Made by a program: the position numbers and the translations under genes
From: JAYZDK01 sp964604165
GTDB taxonomy: Bacteria; Myxococcota_A; UBA796; CAJQPC01
Direction: 5' to 3'
Assembly: GCA_964604165.1 (NCBI GenBank)
Contig: CAZRYF010000014.1
Coordinates: 1 to 64,000 of the forward strand
DNA length: 64,000 bases
Notes under the pieces: model-generated
Told to the model about the DNA's origin: nothing
Seen by the model: the letters and a program-made list of their open reading frames with translations, nothing else
Databases searched by the model: none
Shown here: positions 7,716 to 17,833 of the stretch, in pieces
Layout: each line of letters begins with the position of its first letter
Numbering within the stretch: the first letter of the stretch is position 1

Positions 7716-8704
7716 GACGCGTTCTTCTTCTCGTCTCTCCCTGGTGGTTTCTGGGCGCTTGCTACCCCCAGAAGGATCCCCTCTCCCAAGCCTGGCAGAT
7801 TGACCGGACCCGGATTCTCGGCGTGATCTCGGACGTGCTGGATGAAGACGGGGCGTCCACCGGACGGGCCGAGGCCAGCCCGGGAGACACCGTGCGCCTC
7901 TCCTCCCTGGCAGTGCACCCGGAAGAGGACTTGAGCGTGTTGTGGACCGGGTGCATTGCCAGCGCCACCGACGAGTTTGGCTGCACCATGGACATGGAGG
8001 CTCTGGAAGCGTTGTTCTCCCAGGATGTGGAGTCCATGACGCCGGAGGAGCAGACCGCCTGGATGGCCGCCCTTGAGGCTCAGGGCTTTCTCGGTGTCGA
8101 GCCGTACTTCCCTCCCGAGATCCACGTGCCCACCGACTTGTTGGCAGCCCTCTCCCCAGAAGAACAGCTGGAGGGGACCAGCTACTACCTGTCCCTCATG
8201 GCCTCTCCCGATGCAGAAGGCATGTTGGAAGAAGGCGCCGGAGGCCTGGAGGAGTCTGACCTTGCCGAGTCGGACACGGAGATCGCCACCAAGCAGGTCG
8301 TGGTCTCCCAGGCGGTGGAAGGGCAGCCATGGACCCCCAACCACAACCCCCGCATTCTCCACCTGCTGATCAACGGAGAACAGCATGACCCGGGCGCCCC
8401 CCGAGAGGTCTCACCCAGCGAAGAAATCTCCCTGGAGCCCATTCTCACCACCGACTCCACGGAGTCCTACATCTTCGTCAACCGGGAGGGTGAGGCAGAG
8501 GAGAGAATCGAGGACCCCTGGTTCTCCTTCTACACCACGGAGGGACTGTTCGATGTCCCCTACTCCCTGTCTGAATTCCCCGAAACCGCCTTCCACGTGC
8601 CGGATGACCCACAAAACGCGACGATTCGTGTCTGGGTGGTGGTGCGAGACCGCCGGGGGGGAATGCATTGGCAAGAGCAGATTCTTCAACTCAAATCCCA
8701 GTGA
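7712..8704 (+). CDS. Putative lipoprotein of the TonB receptor operon, unknown function
   Basis: A 330-residue protein whose GTG start overlaps the receptor stop by 4 bases (GTGA), so it is translationally coupled to it. The N-terminus MRRVLLLVSPWWFLGAC is a lipoprotein signal with Cys at 17. The rest is acidic and soluble, with no domain recognised; two segments look like Ig-type repeats (SPGDTVRLSSLAV, SPSEEISLEPIL). By position it may be a surface or periplasmic partner of the receptor, but nothing shows a ligand. Confidence 0.75.
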   Translation: MRRVLLLVSPWWFLGACYPQKDPLSQAWQIDRTRILGVISDVLDEDGASTGRAEASPGDTVRLSSLAVHPEEDLSVLWTGCIASATDEFGCTMDMEALEALFSQDVESMTPEEQTAWMAALEAQGFLGVEPYFPPEIHVPTDLLAALSPEEQLEGTSYYLSLMASPDAEGMLEEGAGGLEESDLAESDTEIATKQVVVSQAVEGQPWTPNHNPRILHLLINGEQHDPGAPREVSPSEEISLEPILTTDSTESYIFVNREGEAEERIEDPWFSFYTTEGLFDVPYSLSEFPETAFHVPDDPQNATIRVWVVVRDRRGGMHWQEQILQLKSQ

Positions 8705-8861
8705 TCCCCGCTTCCTTCCCTGACTTTCCGGGACCCCCAACCCACCTGACAGGACCCTGACGACTCCCAACCCGACCCAAGGTGCGCCAGCGTGCTATCT
8801 TCCCCTGCCATTTTTGCCCGGGGCAGGGGGCCGTGCGCTCGCTGCCCGACACGGAGTCGCC

Positions 8862-9710
8862 ATGACGCCCTCCAGATTCCTCACCATCGCCGTTCTCCTG
8901 GCGGGGGCCCTCCTTGCAGCGGCACCTGCGCTGGCCCAGGCCCCCGAGCCCGGACCGGATGCCCTGGCCCACCTGCGGGACGGGGCTCCCGTAAAGAACG
9001 TGGTGCAGAACCGCTTCATCCTGAAGTCCGAACGGTTCGAGATTACCCCTTCCGCTGGCTACATCCCCAACAACCCCATGGTGCGCCGGGTTCTGGGTGG
9101 GGCCAACATGTCCTACCACTTCAACGAACAGTTCGCGGCGAGCGCTCAGTTCCTCTACTCCCCGGATCTGGGTGAGACTGACCTGAAGGGGCTGACCAAC
9201 ACCCTGGTGTTCATTGCCCATGGGTCCAACGACGGGGGCTACGACTTCAAGCAGCCCGTGGACAAGATGGTGCTCTCCGGGGTGTTTTCCGCCCAGTGGG
9301 CCCCTATCTACGGCAAGATCAACATTCTTGGGGAGACCATTCTCAACTTTGACCTGTACGGTGGCCTTGGCCTCGGCATGCTGGCGGTCCAGAAAGGACA
9401 CGCCCAGTTCGACCAGGAGAAAAACCAGCAGGGCGTCAATCCGCCCGTGACCCTGGACAAGGGAAACATGGTGGCCCGCGTGCCCCTCTCCCTGGGTGTG
9501 GGCATGGACTTCTTTGTCAACCAGGGCGTCGCGTTCAAAATCGATGCGCGATCCCTCCTCTATGTAGACGGCAAGCCGGACTACGGCAGCTCCACCGGCG
9601 GGGGCGATGAGACCGCCACCGAGGGAAGCCGTGTCTACAACAACTTCTGTACCACCGCTGGGCTGGCCTTCTACTTCCCGAAAATGAAGCCACGCATTTC
9701 CAACTTCTAG
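8862..9710 (+). CDS. gltA: GltA/NfsA-like outer-membrane beta-barrel protein
   Basis: A 282-residue protein with signal peptide MTPSRFLTIAVLLAGALLAAAPALA and alternating beta-strands ending in KMKPRISNF. It shares YSPDLGE.D.K.LT and PIYGK motifs with the next gene, so the two are paralogous members of the myxobacterial outer-membrane barrel family. It is first of eight genes ordered as in the M. xanthus nfsA-H operon; GltA and NfsA are outer-membrane components of the gliding and spore-coat machines. The assignment rests on fold, size and gene order, not on alignment. The symbol follows Myxococcus usage and is not citrate synthase. Confidence 0.72.
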   Translation: MTPSRFLTIAVLLAGALLAAAPALAQAPEPGPDALAHLRDGAPVKNVVQNRFILKSERFEITPSAGYIPNNPMVRRVLGGANMSYHFNEQFAASAQFLYSPDLGETDLKGLTNTLVFIAHGSNDGGYDFKQPVDKMVLSGVFSAQWAPIYGKINILGETILNFDLYGGLGLGMLAVQKGHAQFDQEKNQQGVNPPVTLDKGNMVARVPLSLGVGMDFFVNQGVAFKIDARSLLYVDGKPDYGSSTGGGDETATEGSRVYNNFCTTAGLAFYFPKMKPRISNF

Positions 9711-9719
9711 GTCGAACCC

Positions 9720-10631
9720 ATGACGCGCACCCTGAAGCTCCTGGTCTCTCCCGCTCTCCTGCTGGGCCTGTCTTCCACCGCCCTCGCCCACCACGGCGAG
9801 GTCCATGTCGACGACGGCGTGGTCCAGGAGGACAACGAGTCCACCGACGAGGACGACGACTTCAGCGACGATGAGGACGACGAGTTGAACGACATCCTCA
9901 ACTCCGGTGAGGAGTCCGTGCGCCAAGAACGGGACTCCCTGGAGCGCGGAGACATCGATGACCGGATCGGCGTGAAAAGTGAGGCAATCCTCGCGGAAGA
10001 GGCCGCCGCCGAGAAGCGTCTCATCAAGACAATCCAGCGAAAGAATTTCCTGAAGCTGGGCCGCTTTGAAGGCACACCCTTCGTGGGATTTGTGACCAAC
10101 GACCCGTTTATCAACCGGTACCTCGTAGGAGGCTCCCTGGCCTACCACGCCACGGAGATCTTCGCGGTCGAGGTCAACCTCGGGTACTCCCCGGACCTCG
10201 GTGAAGGGGACTGGAAGCCCCTGACGGATCAACTGGTCAACTACAACAAGGTCAGCCCCGACATCTCGAAGCTCACGCTCTTCACCAGCGCCGGGTTTCA
10301 GTTCTCCCCCATCTACGGAAAGGTGGCGGTGAACGGGCAGAACATCGTCAATTTCGACATTTTCGGTGCCTTTGGAATGGGCACCACCCAGACCCATGAT
10401 GACTTGACCGCCCTCGGTGACGACTCTGAGCCCGCCAAGAACACCGAAATCCAGTGGCACCCGACCACCAACATCGGCGGCGGGGCCCGGGTGATCTTCA
10501 ACGAGAACCTGGCGGCCCGGGTGGAGGGGCGTTCGATGGTCTACATCGAGACCATTGGCTCCACCACGCTTGAGATGAAGAACAACTTCCTCTTGCTCGC
10601 CTCGGTTTCCTTCTTCTTCCCGAACATGTGA
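9720..10631 (+). CDS. gltB: GltB/NfsB-like outer-membrane beta-barrel protein
   Basis: A 303-residue paralogue of the preceding barrel, 9 bases downstream. A signal peptide ends at about STALA-HH. A strongly acidic linker at residues 30-60 (EDDDFSDDEDDELND) is absent from the upstream protein and could bind Ca or contact a periplasmic partner. The barrel follows, with YSPDLGEGDWKPLT, SPIYGK and a C-terminal SFFFPNM. GltB is an outer-membrane part of the gliding complex in M. xanthus; here the role is inferred from position and family. Not glutamate synthase. Confidence 0.72.
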   Translation: MTRTLKLLVSPALLLGLSSTALAHHGEVHVDDGVVQEDNESTDEDDDFSDDEDDELNDILNSGEESVRQERDSLERGDIDDRIGVKSEAILAEEAAAEKRLIKTIQRKNFLKLGRFEGTPFVGFVTNDPFINRYLVGGSLAYHATEIFAVEVNLGYSPDLGEGDWKPLTDQLVNYNKVSPDISKLTLFTSAGFQFSPIYGKVAVNGQNIVNFDIFGAFGMGTTQTHDDLTALGDDSEPAKNTEIQWHPTTNIGGGARVIFNENLAARVEGRSMVYIETIGSTTLEMKNNFLLLASVSFFFPNM

Positions 10632-10654
10632 GCCCACTCACACCTGGAGTCGAT

Positions 10655-12526
10655 ATGCAGTCGGCGAACCGCATCGGAATCCTCACCATCGTCAGCATGT
10701 TCGTGTCGGGACAGGCACTTGCCCTTTCCTGCGACGAAATCATGAACATGGTGAATGTGAACGTGCCCACCCATATCGTCGTGCAGACGATGGAGGACTC
10801 GGGACAGCAGTTCACCAACGCCGATGTGCGCTGCCTCATTGGGCAGGGTGCGCCCCCGGAGGTCGTCAACACGGCCAAGAACCTCTCCGCCACACCGGAT
10901 GCGGTCGCCCCGCCGGCGGAAGAGTCCCGTGAGTCTGATCGTTCCAACGAGCGCGATGCCTACGAGGAGCAAGAGCAGATTGGAGAGGACCGCCGCCGCC
11001 GCCGCCGCTCCGCCTACGAGGATCTCCCGGAAGAAGGAGCCGACCAGGGAAGCGCCACCGCCTGCGACCGGGAGATCGAGGACGCCATTGATGCCTTTCG
11101 GGCGAAAAAGCCCCTGGCTTCCTCGAAGATGCTCTACGACCTTCTCGAGAAAGACGCCTGTCCCACCCAGACCACCCGCATCCACTACTACCTCGCCCGT
11201 ACGCTCTACGAGCTGAAGATGTACCACTCGGCCCAGCACTACTTCATGCAGGTGGTGCGCAAAGGTCCGGCGTCCAAGTACTTCAAGCACGCCCTGCCCA
11301 AGCTTGTGGCCATCGCCCGCTACACGGACAACAACTCCGAGCTGCAGCGGGTGGTGCACAAGATTCCACCCAGTGAGTACCCCCGTCAGGCCAAGAACCA
11401 CCTGCTGTATCTCATGGGAATCCGACTGTACGACCAGGACTCCCTGTCCGATGCACGCCGCTATTTCGCCCAGATTTCGACCAAGTCGGACCTGTACCTG
11501 CGCAGCAAATACTTCGAGGGGGTCATCTTCAACCAGCAGGGCCGCCTCAAGAGCGCCGTCAAGGCGTTTCGGGATGTCATCCGCGATGCGGAGGGTCTCC
11601 AGATCTACTCAGAAAAGGACCTGCAAGCGGTCAACGACCTCACGGACCTTTCCCTGCTGAATGTCGCGCGAATCTACTACAGCATCCAGCGCTTCGGCGA
11701 GGCCTCCAAGTACTACAGCCTCGTGCCGCGGACCTCGAACTACTGGGCGGACGCCCTCTTTGAGCAGGCCTGGTCCACGTTCATGCAGAACGACCTGAAC
11801 GCCACCCTGGGGCTGATTCTCACCGTGCGCTCCCCCTACTACTCTGAGGACGAGTTTCTTCCCGAGGCAGACCTGTTGCGGGCGCTGACCTTCTTCAACC
11901 TTTGCGAATACGGCCAGGTAGAGCGGGAGCTGCTGGCATTTGAAGGCCGCATTGGCCCGATGTTCGACGAGATGAAGGAGTTCACGGAGAAGTACCGCAC
12001 CAGCGAGGGTCGCAAGCTCGCCGACCAGGCCTACGACGCCTACATGGAGTCCACCCCCCACAGCTCGACCTTGCCCACCTCCCTGTTCAAGAAGTTCCTT
12101 CGAAACAAGGACTTCTCAGCCCTGGTAAGGCACCTGCAGCTCATGGATTCCGAGGAGACCCGGATCGATGCCCAGAAGTCCCTCTGGAAGAACAGCGTGG
12201 GCAAGCACCTCAAGCAGGTCATCGCCAAGGACCGCCAGCGCTACAAGCGCCGGGCGGGGCTGTTGCTCCTGTCGGAGATGGCCCGGACCAGCCAGTATCT
12301 TGGAGACCTGCTGACCCAATCGGAGATCATCCGGTTCGAGGTCGTGAGTGCGCAGCGCGCCGACTACGCCTACAAGATGCAGAATCCAAACCTGAGGGAC
12401 CAGTTCTCTGGAATGACCCTCGATTTCGCCACGTCCGTCGAGTACATCTACTGGCCGTTCAACGGCGAGTTCTGGGAAGACGAGCTTGGCTACTACCGTT
12501 ACACGGAGCAGGGTTCCTGCCACTAA
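10655..12526 (+). CDS. gltC: GltC/NfsC-like periplasmic TPR protein
   Basis: A 623-residue protein with a Sec signal (MQSANRIGILTIVSMFVSGQALA) and two early cysteines. An Arg-rich, acidic low-complexity linker occupies about 95-145. At least five TPR-like helical hairpins run from about 160 to 430. The C-terminus has the aromatic ending FNGEFWEDELGYYRYTEQ, which I recall from GltC/NfsC-family proteins. The start was set at ATG 10655, since the in-frame GTG at 10628 overlaps the gltB stop and spoils the signal peptide. GltC works in the outer-membrane/periplasmic part of the Glt complex. Confidence 0.8.
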   Translation: MQSANRIGILTIVSMFVSGQALALSCDEIMNMVNVNVPTHIVVQTMEDSGQQFTNADVRCLIGQGAPPEVVNTAKNLSATPDAVAPPAEESRESDRSNERDAYEEQEQIGEDRRRRRRSAYEDLPEEGADQGSATACDREIEDAIDAFRAKKPLASSKMLYDLLEKDACPTQTTRIHYYLARTLYELKMYHSAQHYFMQVVRKGPASKYFKHALPKLVAIARYTDNNSELQRVVHKIPPSEYPRQAKNHLLYLMGIRLYDQDSLSDARRYFAQISTKSDLYLRSKYFEGVIFNQQGRLKSAVKAFRDVIRDAEGLQIYSEKDLQAVNDLTDLSLLNVARIYYSIQRFGEASKYYSLVPRTSNYWADALFEQAWSTFMQNDLNATLGLILTVRSPYYSEDEFLPEADLLRALTFFNLCEYGQVERELLAFEGRIGPMFDEMKEFTEKYRTSEGRKLADQAYDAYMESTPHSSTLPTSLFKKFLRNKDFSALVRHLQLMDSEETRIDAQKSLWKNSVGKHLKQVIAKDRQRYKRRAGLLLLSEMARTSQYLGDLLTQSEIIRFEVVSAQRADYAYKMQNPNLRDQFSGMTLDFATSVEYIYWPFNGEFWEDELGYYRYTEQGSCH

Positions 12527-12562
12527 ACCAAGGTGGGCATGAGCCTTGGGAGATGACCTGAA

Positions 12563-15500
12563 ATGAACCGAATTCGCACGATCTTTCTCTTCGTTCCCCT
12601 CTTGGCAAGTACTTTTTTGGGTCCTGTTGCCTTTGGCCAGGAAGACGACCGCTCCCGCCGTGACGAGCGCCGGGTGCTCAAAGCCTCCGAGTTCAGCCGT
12701 GAGGAGTTGTCCGAGGAATACCGTCGCATGGCTCGCCAAAAGCGACACCAGGAAATGGACTTCGCAAAGGAGCTCCTCTCCAGTGGCCGAATGACCGGCG
12801 AGACCAAGGCCGAGATGATGCTCCGCCTTGCCGACCTCTACTTTGAAGAGGGCCGTGACCTCTACCTCTCGGAGATGCAGGACTTCGAAAAGAAGTTTGA
12901 CGGGTGTTTCAACGATCCCAAGTGCGACGCCACCACACTGGAGCCGGACAACGGGGTCTCCCAGAAGTGGCAGCAGAAGAGCATCAAGCTCTACCGGCAG
13001 ATTCTCCGAAATTACGCCACCTTTGGGCGGGCGGATGAAGCCACCTTCTACCTGGCCAGTGCCCTGCAGGAAGTGGGAAGCCGAAAGGAAGGCATCAAGG
13101 AGTTTACGCGCCTTGCAAAGACCTACCCGGACTCCCAGTACGTTCCCGACGCCTATGTGCAGATCGGCGAATACTATTTCGACAACAACAACGCCTACAA
13201 GGCGCTGCTGGCCTACCAAAAGGCTGCTGCCTACCGAAACTCCAGCAAGTACGGTTTTGCCATGTACAAGCTGGGCTGGTGCTACTACAACGTGGGGGAG
13301 TACGGAAAGGGCATCGAGACCATGAAGACGGTCGTGGCCTACTCCATGTCCACGCAGGATGAGAACAACAAGTCGGCCATCACCCTGCAAGAAGAGGCGC
13401 TGAAAGACCTGGTTCGCTTCTTCGCCGATGCCGGCGAAATGGACGAGGCCTACAGCTACTTCAACAAGCTGGGCAAGAAGGAGCTGATCCGCTCCATGCT
13501 GAAGCGGCTGGCCACCACGTACTTCGAACAAGGCAAGTTCGAGCAGACCATTCAGACCTACCGCCGACTGATCGCTGAGGAGCCCGCCTCCCCAGACTCG
13601 CCGGACTACCAGAACGAGATCATCCAGGCCTACTCCAAAATGGGCCGCAAGCGGGAGACCGTCACGGAGATCGACAAGCTTCGCCGAGACTATGGCCCCA
13701 GCTCAGACTGGGCCCGCCAGAACGCAGCCAACCAGGATGCCCTGTCTGCATCGGTGGCCTTTATCGAGAAGAACCTGCGCACTGTGGCCACGAACTACCA
13801 CGACGAGGCCCGCAAGCTGCGCACCGGCCGTTCTGCCAAGGAAGCCTACGCCCTGGCCATGAAGGCCTATGCCGACTACCTCGAGGCCTTCCCAGACTCC
13901 AAGTACACCTATGACATGCGGTACGCCTACGGAGAGCTGCTCTACAAGATCAAGCGCTACGACGAGTCCTACGACCAGTACATGCAGGTCGTGAAGATGG
14001 ACAAGAAGGGAAAGCACTCCAGGTTCTGCGCCGAGTCCGCCATCTTTGCTGCCGATGAAATGGTGAAGAAGGAGGGCGCCTCCCGGGCCAAGTCAGGGTC
14101 CACAGAGGCGGTCGAGCTCACGGCCTGGGAGCAGAAGCTCCTGACCGCCCTGGACCAGTTCTCCGAGATGTTTCCCACAGACCCCAAGACCCGCAAGATC
14201 ATCTACAAGTCGGCCTACCTGCTCTACAACAAGAACCACTTCAAAGAGGCGTCGGACCGCTTTCGGGTGGTGATTGGTATGGATCCCCGCTCCAAGGAGG
14301 CCGAACAAGCTGCCCACCAGATTCTCGACTCCTTCACCCTGGTGGAGGACTGGAAGAACCTCCGAGAAGTCTCCAAGGCTTTTCGCGACCAGGAGGGGCT
14401 CGGTTCCTCCAAGTTCAAGGGTGAGGTGGCCAACATCTACATGCGGGCCTCCTTCAAGCTGGTCCAGGTGAACTACGAGGACAAGGAAGACTGGAAGGGT
14501 GCAGCAGATGGGTTCTGGGCGTTCTACCAGGAGTTCCCCGACTCCAACGTCGCCGACAAGGCCCTGAACAACGCTTCGGTGTACTTCCACAAAACCGACC
14601 AGCGAGAGCGCACCATCGAGGTCCGACGCGAGTTGATCGCCAAGTTCCCCAAAAGCGAGTTCTACAACGGCCAGGTGGCGCTGCTGGGATTCGACATGGA
14701 GAACATCGCCCGGTTCGAGGAAGCTGCCGATTGGTACGAGAAGCTCTTCAAGCTGGACAAGAAGCATGATTCCGCTCCAGCCGCCATCTACTCGGCTGCC
14801 AAGTTCCGCGAGGCACTGGGTGACTGGGAAGCCTCCATCTCCAACTACAAGCAGTACATGGCTACCTTCCCGGACCGGGAGGGGGCCTCACAGGTTGTCC
14901 TGGACATTGCGAGAATCTATGAGTCCAAGGCCAAGTGGAGCGAGGCAGCGCAAGTCTACTACGCCTTCTTCACACAGCGTGACACGAGCGCCCTGGCCGC
15001 CGATGAGCTGATGTTCGCCCGGCTCCACCACGGCCTGGCCCTGCTGGAACAGAACAAGCGTCGCCAAGCCATTGATCACTTTGAAAAGAGCCTGGAGTGG
15101 TTCCAGTCCGAAAGGGAGAAGGAGACCGTCTTTGACGTGGGGGTCGATTTCGCCGCCCAGATGATGTTCTTCCTGGCCGAGGACGAGTTCAACGAGTTTA
15201 CAGCTCTCACCATTGGCGGCCCATCGGGCAAGGTCAGCAAGAAGGCCGAAGATAAGTTCGTGAAGGCGGCTTTCACCGCGAAGCAGGACGGTCGGGCCTC
15301 CATTGAGGCGGCCTATGTCGCGATCATCGAGACCGGCGCTGGCGAGTGGTCGGTCAACGCCCTGGTGCAACTGGGACGGGTGTACGAGAACATGGCATCC
15401 TCCCTGCGGAACTCCCATGTTCCAAGCTACCTGGACAACGAACGGCAGATCGACTTCTACAAGGCTGCGATGAACGACAACGCCATCCAGCTCGATGACC

Positions 15501-15703
15501 GGGCACTGACCTACTACACCCAGGCCTTGACCAAGGCCTACGAGATCAACCTCTACAACGAGTCCACTGCCTACGCGAATGAGCGGCGCAGCGAGATCTT
15601 GCCGGACGACTATCCGGCCCTGGTAGAAGATCTGCTCACTCCTCGGTACTCAAGTGCTGCCAAGACCACCGCCGGGTTTGAGACCCTGTACGAGGGCAAC
15701 TAA
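12563..15703 (+). CDS. gltD: GltD/NfsD (AgmU)-like large periplasmic TPR protein
   Basis: A 1046-residue protein with signal peptide ending near VAFG-QEDD. It is nearly all alpha-helical TPR repeats (ADEATFYLASALQEVG, PDAYVQIGEYYFDNNNAYKA, KYGFAMYKLGWCYYNVGEY and others up to about 990). M. xanthus AgmU/GltD is about 1200 residues and moves with focal adhesions in the periplasm. The protein is Lys, Tyr and Glu rich. It sits 36 bases after gltC and 2 bases before gltE in the same operon. The role as scaffold in the envelope machine is inferred. Confidence 0.8.
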   Translation: MNRIRTIFLFVPLLASTFLGPVAFGQEDDRSRRDERRVLKASEFSREELSEEYRRMARQKRHQEMDFAKELLSSGRMTGETKAEMMLRLADLYFEEGRDLYLSEMQDFEKKFDGCFNDPKCDATTLEPDNGVSQKWQQKSIKLYRQILRNYATFGRADEATFYLASALQEVGSRKEGIKEFTRLAKTYPDSQYVPDAYVQIGEYYFDNNNAYKALLAYQKAAAYRNSSKYGFAMYKLGWCYYNVGEYGKGIETMKTVVAYSMSTQDENNKSAITLQEEALKDLVRFFADAGEMDEAYSYFNKLGKKELIRSMLKRLATTYFEQGKFEQTIQTYRRLIAEEPASPDSPDYQNEIIQAYSKMGRKRETVTEIDKLRRDYGPSSDWARQNAANQDALSASVAFIEKNLRTVATNYHDEARKLRTGRSAKEAYALAMKAYADYLEAFPDSKYTYDMRYAYGELLYKIKRYDESYDQYMQVVKMDKKGKHSRFCAESAIFAADEMVKKEGASRAKSGSTEAVELTAWEQKLLTALDQFSEMFPTDPKTRKIIYKSAYLLYNKNHFKEASDRFRVVIGMDPRSKEAEQAAHQILDSFTLVEDWKNLREVSKAFRDQEGLGSSKFKGEVANIYMRASFKLVQVNYEDKEDWKGAADGFWAFYQEFPDSNVADKALNNASVYFHKTDQRERTIEVRRELIAKFPKSEFYNGQVALLGFDMENIARFEEAADWYEKLFKLDKKHDSAPAAIYSAAKFREALGDWEASISNYKQYMATFPDREGASQVVLDIARIYESKAKWSEAAQVYYAFFTQRDTSALAADELMFARLHHGLALLEQNKRRQAIDHFEKSLEWFQSEREKETVFDVGVDFAAQMMFFLAEDEFNEFTALTIGGPSGKVSKKAEDKFVKAAFTAKQDGRASIEAAYVAIIETGAGEWSVNALVQLGRVYENMASSLRNSHVPSYLDNERQIDFYKAAMNDNAIQLDDRALTYYTQALTKAYEINLYNESTAYANERRSEILPDDYPALVEDLLTPRYSSAAKTTAGFETLYEGN

Positions 15704-15705
15704 TC

Positions 15706-17375
15706 ATGAGAATCCACGCTTTCTCCCTCGCGCTGGTCCCCCTCCTCTTTGTGGGCACCGCTTGCCCCAAGAGCGGGGGTCCTACACCCATCGATGAGCT
15801 CATGGCACCGGACGATGCTTTCCGGGCGGGCGTCCAGCTGCTCCAGACCCCGGACAAGAAGGGAGAGGTGGACTACGCAGGAGCGCTCAAGGCGTTCACC
15901 ATCGCAGCGGACCAGCAGCCAGACCACCCTCGCGTTCGTTTCAACGCAGGTTGGGCCAGCGAACGCGTTGGAGATGTTCAATCGGCGGAGCGCCACTACA
16001 AGGCCGCGCTGCAGGCGGAGCCCTCCTACAAGGCCGCCCTCTTCAACCTGGGGGCCCTGCTCGCAGAAAACGGAAAGGCGGACGAAGCAGCCGAATACTA
16101 CCGAGCCTTTCTGGTAGAGTCGCCGAACGACATCGCCATCCGAAACAACCTGGTAGAAGCCTACCTGCAGGCTGGAATCTACGAGGCCGCGGTGGAGGAA
16201 GTCCAGCGCATTCTCATGATGGACCCGGAGAACGTGGCCGCCTACCGCAACCTCTCCCGGGTCTACTTCGCGAAGGGCGAGCCCTCCATGGCGCTGTTGG
16301 CGGGGGAAAAGGCCAAGCTGCTCAACGAGTCGGACCCTGGCATCCACAACAACATCGGCTTGATTCACCTGGAGCAGGGCAACGAGTCCGCAGCCATTGA
16401 GGCCTTCCGAAACGCAATTACCCTGGACCCGAACAACCTGGAGGCCCGCTTGAACCTGGGTTGGGTGGCCCTGCGGTCTGGTGACTTCAAGCTGGCCATG
16501 GAGAACTTCACGGCCGTGGGCAAGAAGTACCCGGAGAACGTCGATGCCCGCCTGGGTCTCGCCATCGCCCTGCGCGGGTCGGGCAAGGACAACTACGACG
16601 AAGCCGCAAAGAACTACGACCAGATCCTTGCCATCGACACCTGCAACGGCATTGCACTCCGAAACGCATCAACGCTGCACGAGATGTACCTGAATGACTT
16701 CAAGAAGGCCAAGGGGTATCTCACTTCGTGGCAGGAGTGTCTTGTGGGCACTGCAGGGTACGGCCTGGACCACCCGGTGCACCAACTGGTCCGCCGCGTG
16801 GAGGCCTCCGAGGCCGAATTTGAGGCGGAGAAGGAGCGCCAGGCCGCAGAGGTTCGCCGCATGGAGGAGCTTCGCAAGCAGCAGCTGGATGCACTCAAGT
16901 CCATGGAAGTTGCCCTGGCATCGTTTGAAGAGAACGTGAACGCGGTTCGCTGCGCAGCGGTAGAAGAGATGGGCATGCTCGAAGACTTCGACATGATCAT
17001 CGAGACCGGAAAGGAAGCGGTGGCCTCCGAGGAGTTCAGCCTGGTGCCCCAGCTCAACTCCTTTATGGGAGACCTGGAATCCATGCTGCCGGACCTGGCA
17101 GAGGTCTGCGCCATGGAAGGAGAAGAAGAGGCTCCCGCCCTCGAGGAATCCCCTGCCCCCGAAGAGGGTTCGGTAGGAGAAGGTTCCGAGGAAGCGCCCG
17201 CCGAGGAATCCGCCGAGGANNNNNNNNNNNNNNNNNNNNNNNNNNNNNNNNNNNNNNNNNNNNNNNNNNNNNNNNNNNNNNNNNNNNNNNNNNNNNNNNN
17301 NNNNNNNNNNNNNNNNNNNCCGAGGAAGCGCCCGCCGAGGAATCCGCCGAGGAGTCCGCCGAAGGTGGGGAGTAG
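15706..17375 (+). CDS. gltE: GltE/NfsE (AglT)-like TPR lipoprotein, interrupted by an assembly gap
   Basis: A lipoprotein signal with lipobox VGTAC (Cys 20) is followed by about seven TPRs at residues 45-330 (RVRFNAGWASERVGD, AALFNLGALLAENGK, GIHNNIGLIHLEQGN, ARLNLGWVALRSGD). A coiled segment rich in Glu, Arg and Ala then leads to a repetitive EEAPAEESAEE tail. A 100-N gap at 17220-17319 falls inside this tail; on both sides the same repeat is seen. The true downstream frame gives EEAPAEESAEESAEGGE and stops at 17375. AglT/GltE is an outer-membrane lipoprotein needed for gliding in M. xanthus. Confidence 0.82.
17220..17319. other. Assembly gap (100 N) in the gltE tail repeat
   Basis: Exactly 100 Ns, the usual placeholder for a gap of unknown size. 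The same GAGGAAGCGCCCGCCGAGGA unit flanks both edges, so assembly probably failed on a tandem repeat encoding EEAPAEESA units. Apparent frame changes across it are not real evidence of a frameshift. Confidence 0.97.
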
Positions 17376-17539
17376 CGCCCCCCCCCAAATGGGTGCTTGC
17401 CGTCTGTGAGGGCCGCCTTTACCACAAAGTGACAAGGGAACGGTTGAGGATTCACTTCTGACCCGCCATGATCACCTGTCAAGACAACTCGTGCGCAGCG
17501 CGATCTTGTTCTGGCACCCAAGAGAGGAAGGACACCACC

Positions 17540-17809
17540 ATGACCCAGATGATTTTTCGCGTCTCCATGGTCGCGCTCGCAGCCGGATGGATGTCGGCGC
17601 CCGCCATGGCCCAGGACGATGGTGATCGAAAGATCGTCTACAAGACCCGGACCGAGATCGACTTCGAAGGAGTCGATGTCTCCGGAGAGTTGGTCAAGCC
17701 CCAAGGAGCCTTGCTCCTGGATCGCAAGAAGGGCTCCTTCAATCCGTTGATTCGACTCCGGGAAGAGTTCAATCAAGAGATGGACCAGTCGGTCAACTAC
17801 ATTCGGTAG
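17540..17809 (+). CDS. gltF: GltF/NfsF-position small periplasmic protein (CglF/GltF-like)
   Basis: An 89-residue protein with a signal peptide cleaved about AMA-QDDG, after ribosome-binding site GAGGAAGG. The mature 60 residues are dominated by a conserved-looking block: KTRTEIDFEGVDVSGELVKP, then QGALLLDRKKGSFNPLIRLR. I recall this block from small proteins annotated as adventurous gliding motility proteins (CglF/GltF type). Its place between gltE and gltG is that of nfsF. Function beyond belonging to the machine is unknown. Which family name is right needs a profile search. Confidence 0.68.
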   Translation: MTQMIFRVSMVALAAGWMSAPAMAQDDGDRKIVYKTRTEIDFEGVDVSGELVKPQGALLLDRKKGSFNPLIRLREEFNQEMDQSVNYIR

Positions 17810-17833
17810 GCCCGCTGGGGCTGGGAGACAACC

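Noticed and set aside
8691..10637. A 648-codon open frame antisense to the two outer-membrane barrel genes
   Set aside because: High GC leaves the opposite strand open by chance; the plus-strand products have signal peptides and family motifs, while the antisense product is low-complexity Val/Gly/Leu-rich with no motif.
17220..17409. Frameshift and late stop in gltE after the N-run
   Set aside because: The 100-N run has arbitrary length; in the repeat's natural frame the gene ends at 17375 with the same peptide repeat as before the gap.
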